This document shows positions 19,973-27,876 of a stretch of 32,586 nt of DNA, in pieces; within the stretch, counting starts at the first letter, position 1, and every line of letters starts with the position of its first letter. Location: contig JAJXTI010000005.1 of the NCBI GenBank assembly GCA_021783915.1, positions 1 to 32,586 on the forward strand. The letters are read 5' to 3'. A program made the position numbers and the translations under genes. This DNA comes from a bacterium. Lineage in GTDB: Bacteria; Omnitrophota; Gorgyraeia; Zapsychrales; Fredricksoniimonadaceae. Below the pieces are notes generated by a model that saw nothing but the letters and a program-made list of their open reading frames with translations, searched no databases and was not told where the DNA came from.

Positions 19973-20221
19973 ATGGCTGACGTAAATATTGAACAAACAG
20001 TCAAAGAAATCCTGGCCAAACAACTCAACATCGATGTAAGCAGCATCACAATTAGTTCCCGTTTAGCGGAAGATTTAGGGTTGGATTCTTTCGGCGCAGT
20101 GGAAATTGCTTTTGCTTTAGAAGAGACGTTTGGTTTTAAAATCTCGGATGACGCCATTTATACCGCAAAGACAGTCCAGGACATTGTCAACTATATTGCA
20201 ACCCAAAAACCCCAAAAATAA
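19973..20221 (+). CDS. Acyl carrier protein
   Basis: 82 aa with phosphopantetheine site 'LAEDLGLDSFGAVEIAFALEETFGFKISDD'. Confidence 0.93.
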   Translation: MADVNIEQTVKEILAKQLNIDVSSITISSRLAEDLGLDSFGAVEIAFALEETFGFKISDDAIYTAKTVQDIVNYIATQKPQK

Positions 20222-20362
20222 ACTCCACCTTATTGGGGGAGGGGTCGTCATGGTAATTTGCTTGGCCCAATGTTAATTTCCGTCAAATTAATGCGATCCC
20301 GCTTAATAGCGCAATCATGAATTTAATAAAAGCACAGATAGATAAATAAGCTGTCTTAATAT

Positions 20363-20391
20363 TTGACAATCCAATATTCATACGTTACACT
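20363..20391 (+). promoter_or_regulatory. Near-consensus sigma70 promoter for the toxin-antitoxin module
   Basis: TTGACA (20363-20368), 17-nt spacer, TACACT (20386-20391). Confidence 0.75.
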
Positions 20392-20404
20392 TCTTACGTA
20401 AGAA
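20391..20404. promoter_or_regulatory. Perfect 14-bp palindrome TTCTTACGTAAGAA, candidate antitoxin operator
   Basis: Self-reverse-complementary sequence abutting the -10 box and covering the predicted transcription start. Confidence 0.65.
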
Positions 20405-20416
20405 ATGAGGGTACAT

Positions 20417-20671
20417 ATGGACAAAATATTATCTGCAAGAGTTGACGAAACGGTTCTAAATAAGATTTCCTTCCTAGCTCAAAGACTTCACCTTACAAAA
20501 AAGAAGGTGATCGAAGGGGCTGTGCAGCTATATGCACAACGAGTGGAATCGGCAGGGGACATGAACATATTTACACAAACCAGCGGCACATGGAAAAGAA
20601 GTGAATCCATCGATCAAACAGTAAGTCATGCCAAAAAGGCTTTTAAAAAACCCATGGAAAGGCATCAATAA
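20417..20671 (+). CDS. RHH-like antitoxin (VapB-type)
   Basis: 'MDKILSARVDETVLNKISFLAQRLHLTKKKVIEGAVQLYAQR' fits a ribbon-helix-helix fold. ATG 20417 has SD-like 'gagg' 6 nt upstream; the ORF-track start is 20405. Confidence 0.78.
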   Translation: MDKILSARVDETVLNKISFLAQRLHLTKKKVIEGAVQLYAQRVESAGDMNIFTQTSGTWKRSESIDQTVSHAKKAFKKPMERHQ

Positions 20672-21054
20672 TGAGAGCCTATATTGATTCCGACATCTTG
20701 ATTTGGCATTTGCGTGGAAATTCTAAAGCTCTTCATTTTTTAAAGGAATTACAGGAAAAGAAAGAATACGAGTTCTGGACAGGAGTTATCCAGCGGGCCG
20801 AAGTCGTTTTTTTTATGCGAAAGGAGGAAGAAAAAAACACCTTATTATTCTTATCTCAGTTCAAAACCGCACCGGTTGACCAAACCATAGTAGATGTCGG
20901 TGGAATCTTGTATCGTAAATGGAACCCCACGCATGGAACGGATATTAATGACGCTCTCCTGGCGGCTACAGTGAAACATACAGGCGGAAAGATTTACTGT
21001 TTAAATAAAAAACATTATCCGATGCCTGAGATCATTGTCGAGAAACCATTTTAA
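20671..21054 (+). CDS. PIN-domain toxin (VapC-type)
   Basis: 'YIDSDILIWHLRG', 'QRAEVVFFM', 'THGTDINDALLAATVKHTGGKIYCLNKKHYP' give the acidic residue pattern of PIN ribonucleases; start overlaps antitoxin stop by 1 nt. Confidence 0.88.
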   Translation: MRAYIDSDILIWHLRGNSKALHFLKELQEKKEYEFWTGVIQRAEVVFFMRKEEEKNTLLFLSQFKTAPVDQTIVDVGGILYRKWNPTHGTDINDALLAATVKHTGGKIYCLNKKHYPMPEIIVEKPF

Positions 21055-21093
21055 ATTCAAAAATATTCAGCTCTAGTTGCAGGTATACCCACA

Positions 21094-22296
21094 TTAACGT
21101 CGGCGCCTATGGAAGTGTCGGCTTTTTTCTTTGGCCAGCTTTTTGGGGTGGGTGAAATATTCCTTGGGCATGTCCGGATGTTCCTGGATGACAATCTTTG
21201 TTTGGATGCTTTTTTCAATGGCCTTAATATTGTCCAATTGATCGGGACAGGCGAAAGAGATGGCCAGGCCCGCACGTCCGGCGCGTCCGGTACGGCCTAT
21301 GCGGTGCACATAGTTATCCGGGTCATCCGGCAGATCGTAATTGACCACCAAACCGATATCTTTAACGTCAATCCCGCGGGCCGCGATTTCAGTGGCGACC
21401 AAAATACGGACATGGTTCTTTTTAAAAGATTCCAAGGCCATTTGCCGGTCTTCCTGGTTCTTGTCCGAATGGATTTCCGCTGTTTTAAAATTCTTTAATT
21501 TTAGGTTCCTGGCCAAACGCGCGGCGCCCATCTTGGTGCGGCAAAAAATGAGCGTGCTGACTTTATGTTTATGGAGAAACTTTTCTAATAAATGGAGTTT
21601 ATTGGCATGGCTGACGATATAAAGAGTTTGGTCGATGTTTTCGGCCGCGGTTGCCGGAGGTGTTATTTCAATATGCGTCGGATGGTGCATGTATTGATGG
21701 GCTATCTTGATAATGGCTTCAGGCATGGTGGCTGAAAACAATAAAGTCTGGCGTTTTTGGGCCACATATTTGAATATTGTTTCCACCTGAGGTATGAAAC
21801 CCATGTCCAGCATACGGTCAGCTTCATCCAAAACGATGATAATAGCATCATCTAAACGGGTGGTTTGCTGACGCAAATGATCCAGCATGCGCCCAGGTGT
21901 TGCTATAATGACACGGATATCGGAGCGTAATTCTTTGATTTGCTTTCTGATATCTTCACCCCCGATTAAACAGGCTGAATAAATACCTAACGGTCCGCCA
22001 ATTTTCTTGAAAGTATCATGGATTTGGACGGCCAATTCACGCGTAGGGGCCAAAACCAGGCCACGGCCTTGCGTATGCATCAGGCGGGCCAGCATAGGGA
22101 CACCATAGGCCAGGGTCTTGCCTGTGCCTGTTTGGGCAATACCTACCAAATCCTGGCCTTCAATGCCAGGAGGTATGGTTTTAGCTTGAATAAAGGAAGG
22201 GTGGCTTAGTCCTAAACGGTCTAATATCTCAATAATTTTAGCCGGGATATGTAAGTCGTGAAAGGTGAGTTGAAAGTCTTGAAAAACTGTTTCCAT
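21094..22296 (-). CDS. DEAD-box RNA helicase (RhlE-like)
   Basis: 'AQTGTGKTLAYGVPML', 'PTRELAVQI', 'VLDEADRMLDMGF', 'LFSATMP', 'HRIGRTGRAGRAG', basic C-terminus. Confidence 0.95.
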   Translation of the reverse strand: METVFQDFQLTFHDLHIPAKIIEILDRLGLSHPSFIQAKTIPPGIEGQDLVGIAQTGTGKTLAYGVPMLARLMHTQGRGLVLAPTRELAVQIHDTFKKIGGPLGIYSACLIGGEDIRKQIKELRSDIRVIIATPGRMLDHLRQQTTRLDDAIIIVLDEADRMLDMGFIPQVETIFKYVAQKRQTLLFSATMPEAIIKIAHQYMHHPTHIEITPPATAAENIDQTLYIVSHANKLHLLEKFLHKHKVSTLIFCRTKMGAARLARNLKLKNFKTAEIHSDKNQEDRQMALESFKKNHVRILVATEIAARGIDVKDIGLVVNYDLPDDPDNYVHRIGRTGRAGRAGLAISFACPDQLDNIKAIEKSIQTKIVIQEHPDMPKEYFTHPKKLAKEKSRHFHRRRR

Positions 22297-22353
22297 ACCT
22301 GATTTATATACAAAAAGTTAACATAACATATATTATAAGAAGTTATGTAAAGA

Positions 22354-23253
22354 TTAATTTGTCAGTGTTTTCGGGTTTGTTGTAATGATGATGCCCTTAC
22401 CTTTAAGCAGCTGCAAGCCCGAGATTAATTTTTTAATGACCGGAATCGCCGGATGTTTGGGGTATTTATTTATAAATTGCCTATAATACCCTATCGCTTC
22501 ATCGTAATTATGTAATTTTGTGATGCAAATCTCGTTAATACCCTTTAAGGTTTCCTCCAGGATCAACCCTGATGGATATTTCATCATCAATAGGTACATG
22601 TCTTGGACAGCATCATTCCAGCGCTCCTGGGACAACCTGCAAACAGCCATCATTTTAAGCGCGCTGTATTCAATCCTTGATTTTGGATTTTTGGCCGCCA
22701 TGTTTTTATAGAACAAAACCGCCTTTTCATAGGCATTATTGGCTTCATTTTTCAGTCCGTTGGCCTTGTAATATCTGGCGATATATTCCGGGGCCCCGAA
22801 GCCTGTCGCTGTTAAAGGATAATCATGGCTAAGTTGTTTGTATATGGCAACGGCCTTGGGCCAGTTGTTTTCATATTCATAGGTTTTTCCCACTGCCGCT
22901 TCCGTTTCAGCCATCAGTTCTTTATCTTTCGGATAAACGGAAAGCGCTTTTAAGAATTCTGCCCTGGCCTTGGTGTAATTCTTTTTAAACAAATAAAGGT
23001 TCCCCATCGTAAATTGCGCACGCATGGTGAATGGAGATTTCGGGTAAGTTTTGATAAAAGCGCGGTATCTGTCCGCCAGTTTCTCAACTGCGTACTCAGG
23101 GGTGGATTCCTGCTGGTAGGACATCTTCACAAGGTCACGGTTTAACCCCCATAATTCGCGTTCAGCATCGTAGCTCCCTCTCCAATTAATGGCCGACAGC
23201 ACCAGGAAAATGGCGGCAAGAACGCTTAAAAGAATGGTAATTGTTTTTTTCAT
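22354..23253 (-). CDS. Tetratricopeptide-repeat protein with N-terminal membrane anchor/signal
   Basis: N-terminal hydrophobic segment then TPR-like repeats ('FTMGNLYLFKKNYTKARAEFLKALSVYPKDKEL', 'YDEAIGYYRQFINKYPKHPA'). Confidence 0.8.
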   Translation of the reverse strand: MKKTITILLSVLAAIFLVLSAINWRGSYDAERELWGLNRDLVKMSYQQESTPEYAVEKLADRYRAFIKTYPKSPFTMRAQFTMGNLYLFKKNYTKARAEFLKALSVYPKDKELMAETEAAVGKTYEYENNWPKAVAIYKQLSHDYPLTATGFGAPEYIARYYKANGLKNEANNAYEKAVLFYKNMAAKNPKSRIEYSALKMMAVCRLSQERWNDAVQDMYLLMMKYPSGLILEETLKGINEICITKLHNYDEAIGYYRQFINKYPKHPAIPVIKKLISGLQLLKGKGIIITTNPKTLTN

Positions 23254-24113
23254 GGGTTTTCTTTAATGAATAGATAATTGATCGTCACCGCCGTGATGAT
23301 AAAAATATTAATGGCCGTGCTCACCAGGATGCTCAAGGCAATGACCCACACCTGGATGCCCGGCACGGTCAAGGACCCCAAAAAGACCATGTTGTCGCGC
23401 AGCAACAAGACCGGGACGTAAAGCAAATTCGGGACAAGCACCAAAACCAAGGTCAACCAAAAAGAAGCGAACAGGAACTTAAAATTACCAAACAACGCCT
23501 TAAATATTTTTTTTTGTTCCAGGACTATGATAGGGGCCATATAAATGAGCAAGGCCGTGATGAACACGCTAAATATAAGTTGCATATACGGTACCCCTAA
23601 AACGACTAATTTCTTTATCCAAAAGTAAATACCGCTGGTGGAATGTATCTTAAGGGCACGTTGAAAAACCAGGCCGTAGGCGGAATTCAACCCTTGAAAC
23701 AAAGCAAGAGACAATATGGCAGATAAAACAATATGGATGTAGCTTGATGAACATTTCCGCAGTGATTTTTTTAAATTAACGGTCTCTTCATTATTAATCC
23801 CGGCAACCATGTGTGCGGTAACGCCAAGCAAAAAGCTCCCTATAAACAAATAAATGCATAATTGCGCGTAATAAAATGTTTTCGGAAGGAGCAACAAATC
23901 CATGGGGTAATGCGCATACACTTCCCCCCAAATGTGGCTGACGATAGGGGCAAAAAAAACGGACAATGGATATTGCGGTGAAAAATAAAGGATTTCAAGG
24001 GCCAAAAGATTTATAAAGACAAGGAGAATAAAGGGATAAAAAAGCTGCTTATTGGCTTTGAAAATATTAAAAGAGGAGCGTAAAAGCGTGAATGGCGGGC
24101 TTAATTTAGGCAT
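23250..24113 (-). CDS. Polytopic membrane protein of unknown function
   Basis: 287 aa with about six hydrophobic stretches; ATGA overlap with the TPR gene. Confidence 0.75.
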   Translation of the reverse strand: MPKLSPPFTLLRSSFNIFKANKQLFYPFILLVFINLLALEILYFSPQYPLSVFFAPIVSHIWGEVYAHYPMDLLLLPKTFYYAQLCIYLFIGSFLLGVTAHMVAGINNEETVNLKKSLRKCSSSYIHIVLSAILSLALFQGLNSAYGLVFQRALKIHSTSGIYFWIKKLVVLGVPYMQLIFSVFITALLIYMAPIIVLEQKKIFKALFGNFKFLFASFWLTLVLVLVPNLLYVPVLLLRDNMVFLGSLTVPGIQVWVIALSILVSTAINIFIITAVTINYLFIKENP

Positions 24114-24394
24114 AGCTTACGTCGCAAGGTCAAAACTCCCATGCCCAGTAAACCGATACCAAACAAACTTATTGTCACTGGCTCCGGGACAGGGGCCACC
24201 GCTGATCCCGCCTTTCCGGGTTTAGCACCATCTATGAGAAACATATAATCATTGTAATCTTCATCGGATTTCTTGCCGTTGTGGCTGGGGTCAAAAGAAT
24301 CCGCGGCCAAGGGGGACGCATACGATCCATCTGCCCAGGCCGCGGGAATTCCAAATAAAAATAATGCTGTTAACATTGAAAATGTTTTATTCAT
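24101..24394 (-). CDS. Very small PEP-CTERM sorting-domain protein (97 aa)
   Basis: Signal peptide 'MNKTFSMLTALFLFGIPAAWA' and C-terminal 'VPEPVTISLFGIGLLGMGVLTLRRK'; contains 'DEDYNDYMFLIDG'. Confidence 0.88.
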   Translation of the reverse strand: MNKTFSMLTALFLFGIPAAWADGSYASPLAADSFDPSHNGKKSDEDYNDYMFLIDGAKPGKAGSAVAPVPEPVTISLFGIGLLGMGVLTLRRKLCLN

Positions 24395-24412
24395 TTTCTT
24401 CTATATTGACAA

Positions 24413-25240
24413 TTACGCCAAGACCATTTTACGGCGAAGGCCAAATGCCGCGATCCCCATCAACCCTAAGGTAAATAAAGCCAAGGTCATCGGTTCAGGG
24501 ACAGGAACAACACGGTCGACCACATACATCATGTCGTTATAATCCTGGTCGCTGTAGACGCCATTATGGTTTAACTGCTGGTCTTCCCAGGCCAGTAAAT
24601 AAGGATCCTGATAAGTATATTGTTTAAGTTTGAGTGTTTGTGTGTCTTGAATCCAAACGGTCTTCCCCGCTAAGGGAGTTAAATGATAGACCAGCAAGTG
24701 ATCAATGTGGTCCCAGTTACTGGCAGGATTGGAATCCCATACATTGGAAGTATGACCAACGCTATTAAGGCTCCAACCAAATGAAGTCCCTGTCGCAAAA
24801 GGCACCGCGGCCCCGGGAAATGGATGGGTTGATGTGCCGTCACCGACAAAACCAAAACCGGAAAAAGAACCGCCAAAGATATCGACCTTTGTAGCAGGGG
24901 TAGCGGTATTATACACTTCCAGTGTATTGGCGTTTGCCGCGCTTAACCCGACCAAAGCGGCCCCGCCATGATCAGAAGCACCGACATTTTCCCAAACACT
25001 TGTCGGCCCCGTATATTCAAGAGGGTCAACAGCGGCATTACTGCCATAGGACGAGCCCAATAATAAATTAATGGCATTATAAACATCAGGCACATGATTT
25101 GAAGGTGTCCCCGTTTGGTGCGGAGTAGGGATACCTCCCACTCTAGGCAATGAAGCCGTGTAGGGTCCGTTGGCCCAAGCTGCAGTATTCATAGCTGCTA
25201 GCAGCATTACTGCGAAAATGGTTAATAGTATTTTTTTCAT
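24413..25240 (-). CDS. PEP-CTERM sorting-domain protein with DUF4114-like 'DQDYND' segment
   Basis: Signal peptide, C-terminal 'VPEPMTLALFTLGLMGIAAFGLRRKMVLA', 'AWEDQQLNHNGVYSDQDYNDMMYVVD'; SD 'gggggag'. Confidence 0.9.
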   Translation of the reverse strand: MKKILLTIFAVMLLAAMNTAAWANGPYTASLPRVGGIPTPHQTGTPSNHVPDVYNAINLLLGSSYGSNAAVDPLEYTGPTSVWENVGASDHGGAALVGLSAANANTLEVYNTATPATKVDIFGGSFSGFGFVGDGTSTHPFPGAAVPFATGTSFGWSLNSVGHTSNVWDSNPASNWDHIDHLLVYHLTPLAGKTVWIQDTQTLKLKQYTYQDPYLLAWEDQQLNHNGVYSDQDYNDMMYVVDRVVPVPEPMTLALFTLGLMGIAAFGLRRKMVLA

Positions 25241-25291
25241 TCGTCTCCCCCTTGTTTAATTAATCCACATTTGGTTTAGTAATATATTAAA

Positions 25292-26152
25292 TTATTTAGC
25301 TCCTGCTCCTGTAAAAACAACAAGGACAGTCCTTCCTAAAATCGTCAGGTCTGTCCAAAAACACATTTTTTTAATGTAAAGAAGGTCGTATTTGATTTTT
25401 ATACGGACATCATTGATGTTTTCATCATAACGGTGGCACACCTGGGCCAGTCCGGTGATACCGGGTTTGATGTCCAGGCGTTTGGGATAATCAGTGATTT
25501 GCCGCTTGAATTGCTCCACGAACACCGGGCGTTCCGGGCGCGGGCCTATGACGCTCATGTCCCCTTTGATCACATTGATAAATTGCGGGATTTCATCGAT
25601 ATGGGCCTTGCGCATGAATTTCCCGGCAGGGATAAGCCGGTTGTCATTCTTGGCCGCCCACACAGGGCCGGTCTCTTTTTCCGCGTCGACCTTCATGGTG
25701 CGGAATTTGTAAATAAGAAAATGCTTGCCGTTTTTCCCGACCCTGACCTGGGAATAAAAAACCGGACCTTTGGAGGTCGCCTTAATTAAGATGACCGCCA
25801 GAAGCATCAGCGGTGAAAGCGCGACCAGGCCCAGGGCCGCGCAAAAAACATCAATGGCGCGTTTGGCCAAGGCGTAAGTCCTGCGGAAAAAGCTCAAAAG
25901 CATGCTTACCAGTCCGCTGCCGAACAAAGCCAGGCTGGTCGGTTCAGGGATGCTGGATTTGACCGGATGCGCCCCGGAAAAAAGAAAACTCTGGGAAATT
26001 TGGCGGTCACTGTCGTCAGGTTTAATAAATTCCGACGATGACCAGGCCCTGGAAAGAAAAAATACGCACAATGGGCAGGCGAAAAACAGGACAAATAATT
26101 TTCTTTTTGAAAAACGCATATGTTTTTTTGAGTTTGGAGTCTGTGCTGTCAA
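25292..26152 (-). CDS. Undecaprenyl-phosphate sugar phosphotransferase (bacterial sugar transferase family) with N-terminal signal peptide and internal PEP-CTERM-like segment
   Basis: C-terminal 'AKRAIDVFCAALGLVALSPLMLLAVILIKATSKGPVFYSQVRVGKNGKHFLIYKFRTM...MRKAHIDEIPQFINVIKGDMSVIGPRPERPVFV'. N-terminal 'KRKLFVLFFACPLCVFFLSRAWS' then 'SIPEPTSLALFGSGLVSMLLSFFRR'. Confidence 0.92.
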   Translation of the reverse strand: MTAQTPNSKKHMRFSKRKLFVLFFACPLCVFFLSRAWSSSEFIKPDDSDRQISQSFLFSGAHPVKSSIPEPTSLALFGSGLVSMLLSFFRRTYALAKRAIDVFCAALGLVALSPLMLLAVILIKATSKGPVFYSQVRVGKNGKHFLIYKFRTMKVDAEKETGPVWAAKNDNRLIPAGKFMRKAHIDEIPQFINVIKGDMSVIGPRPERPVFVEQFKRQITDYPKRLDIKPGITGLAQVCHRYDENINDVRIKIKYDLLYIKKMCFWTDLTILGRTVLVVFTGAGAK

Positions 26153-26355
26153 ACTTGTTTCTATTGTCGACTGATTTTACTAATGGGATAAGGCCAGGTT
26201 TGCGGAAGATAAATATAATTATATGATAAACCCGTAACAACCAACCTTAAAACAGTAAAATTTAGTGCCTCTATTATATAAAGTACAAAGAACAATCTAA
26301 GATTTTGTGCCCGCTTTGGCAAATTCTGCTTCGCTAAAAAGTACAACAGGGAGGT

Positions 26356-26383
26356 AGTATAGCATAAATATCTTGTTTGTCAA
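26356..26383 (-). promoter_or_regulatory. Strong sigma70-like promoter upstream of the sugar transferase/PEP-CTERM genes
   Basis: On the minus strand TTGACA (26383-26378), 16-nt spacer, extended -10 TGCTATACT (TATACT 26361-26356). Confidence 0.72.
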
Positions 26384-26402
26384 GCCCGTTTGAAAAAATT
26401 TT

Positions 26403-27041
26403 TTATGGTAAGTATGTAAACAATTCCCGCGTAATGAGATCGGTAAATGTTTTTATTCTTTGGGAGGCTTTCTCAGTGTTTCCCGTAGTTATATCAGTAG
26501 AAATACGGACTAAAGCGCTGCTTGTTTTTTTGCCAAGCAGTGTGTTAAACGCGATCAATATTTGCTGTTTCCAGTAACTGGGGGTAAACCTGTCCCCCAC
26601 CTTGAACCAATAATAGACTACTTGGTTGAAATCCCCTTTGTTTAACCGCAAACAATTGCTCGTAATCAACATGTTCTTGTAGTTTACCTTGATTTTGACA
26701 CGCGGCCTTTCCTGGACCGATATGCCGCTTCCCGTGTAACAAACTTCCGGCGGGTGCGCCACCTTGCGGTTGTCCTGGGAGTAGACAATGTATAAATAAA
26801 CAACGCTTTTGTCAATGGCGTTCGTGTATTTACGGGCGAAAGCGTTGTTGGTCTCCAGGATCGCGAATTCGTCCTTGGTAATGTGCATGTCCACCGATGA
26901 CCATGTCCCTATCGTTTTGGGGAATTTGGTGATGTCCACGGAATCTTCCTCTTTGACCTGGCGGTAGTACAACGACCAGGAAACAATCATGGTCAAGGCC
27001 AGCGTAAGACAAATGATGAGAAAAGGTCTGGGAAGGTTCAT
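26403..27041 (-). CDS. epsI: EpsI-family exosortase-associated protein
   Basis: 'IGTWSSVDMHITKDEF', 'AHPPEVCYTGSGISVQE', 'VVYYWFKVGDRFTPSYWKQQ'. Start refined to ATG 27041 (MNLPRPFLIICL); the ORF-track start at 27203 overlaps exosortase. Confidence 0.9.
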   Translation of the reverse strand: MNLPRPFLIICLTLALTMIVSWSLYYRQVKEEDSVDITKFPKTIGTWSSVDMHITKDEFAILETNNAFARKYTNAIDKSVVYLYIVYSQDNRKVAHPPEVCYTGSGISVQERPRVKIKVNYKNMLITSNCLRLNKGDFNQVVYYWFKVGDRFTPSYWKQQILIAFNTLLGKKTSSALVRISTDITTGNTEKASQRIKTFTDLITRELFTYLP

Positions 27042-27042
27042 T

Positions 27043-27876
27043 TTATTCAAGGGTCTTTCCAACGGTATAAAGCAACAGGAACGCGCAGGCGAAAACGATA
27101 AACCCGGAAAGCTCGTGCAGGGGCCCCGAGGCGTAATGGGACCCCCAAATTTCATTGACAGCAGCCAGAAAAATGATCCGCACGACATTGGCCATGACCG
27201 CAATCGGGACAGAAAACAGGAACAAAATGATTTTATTGGCCCTTGAGGACTTCATCCAGTAGGCGAAAAGGCTCCCTAAGGCCATCAAGGCAATCAACGA
27301 ACGCAGCCCGCTGCAGACATCATCCACCACCACATAGGCGTGGCGCATGATGATCGCGCTGCCGTCCTGGATGCACACGATCCGCATATTGTTCAACAGG
27401 ACCACGGCCATATGGGCGGCGAACATTTTCAATTTAAAACTGATGTTGGCCACGAGTACCAGGGGCAGGGGCACCATAAAGGCCAAAAAGGACAACGGAA
27501 ACAGGATCTCTTTGAGCGTTTTTGTCCCATAAAAATACAAGGCCAGTCCGAACAGGACAATAATAAGGGAAAACCCGGAGGTAAAATATACCCTGAAAAA
27601 AGCGCTCAAGAGGTGGACCCCAATGCCTAAAAAAAACAGCCTCATCCCCCATTTTGAAGGTTGCGGCTTGATCGCTTTTAAAACATCTTTTTTCAGCCAG
27701 ATCAAATACAGCGTGACAAAGGGGACCAGGATACCGTGGCTGTAATAGGAGTCACGGGCGAACCAACGCTCCCACATCCATATAAAAGTAGGCAGATAGA
27801 TGAGCAGAATGAATGCACCGGCAATGGCCACTTGGTGGGATTTTTTTATGGGTCCTGCTGCCTGGCTTTTTGCCAT
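27043..27876 (-). CDS. xrt: Exosortase
   Basis: Polytopic; catalytic-type motifs 'VDDVCSGLRSL' (Cys), 'MANVVRI' (Arg), 'LHELSGF' (His). Confidence 0.93.
   Translation of the reverse strand: MAKSQAAGPIKKSHQVAIAGAFILLIYLPTFIWMWERWFARDSYYSHGILVPFVTLYLIWLKKDVLKAIKPQPSKWGMRLFFLGIGVHLLSAFFRVYFTSGFSLIIVLFGLALYFYGTKTLKEILFPLSFLAFMVPLPLVLVANISFKLKMFAAHMAVVLLNNMRIVCIQDGSAIIMRHAYVVVDDVCSGLRSLIALMALGSLFAYWMKSSRANKIILFLFSVPIAVMANVVRIIFLAAVNEIWGSHYASGPLHELSGFIVFACAFLLLYTVGKTLE

Noticed and set aside
20221-20362. Terminator after the ACP gene
   Set aside because: A ttaattt-ccgtc-aaattaa hairpin exists at 20273-20291 but it is AT-rich and has no U-tract; too weak to call as a terminator.
21109-21498. Plus-strand ORFs of 129 and 93 aa in 21109-21622
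   Set aside because: They lie antisense inside the clear DEAD-box helicase and have no recognisable family features.
26152-26360. c-di-GMP (GEMM) riboswitch in the sugar transferase leader
   Set aside because: I looked for the conserved GEMM core and found only vague similarity ('gccaaagcgggc'); not enough to call.
27042-27203. N-terminal extension of EpsI (MRSWPMSCGSFFW...)
   Set aside because: It overlaps the exosortase 3' end out of frame; conservation-like sequence begins at MNLPRPFL (27041).
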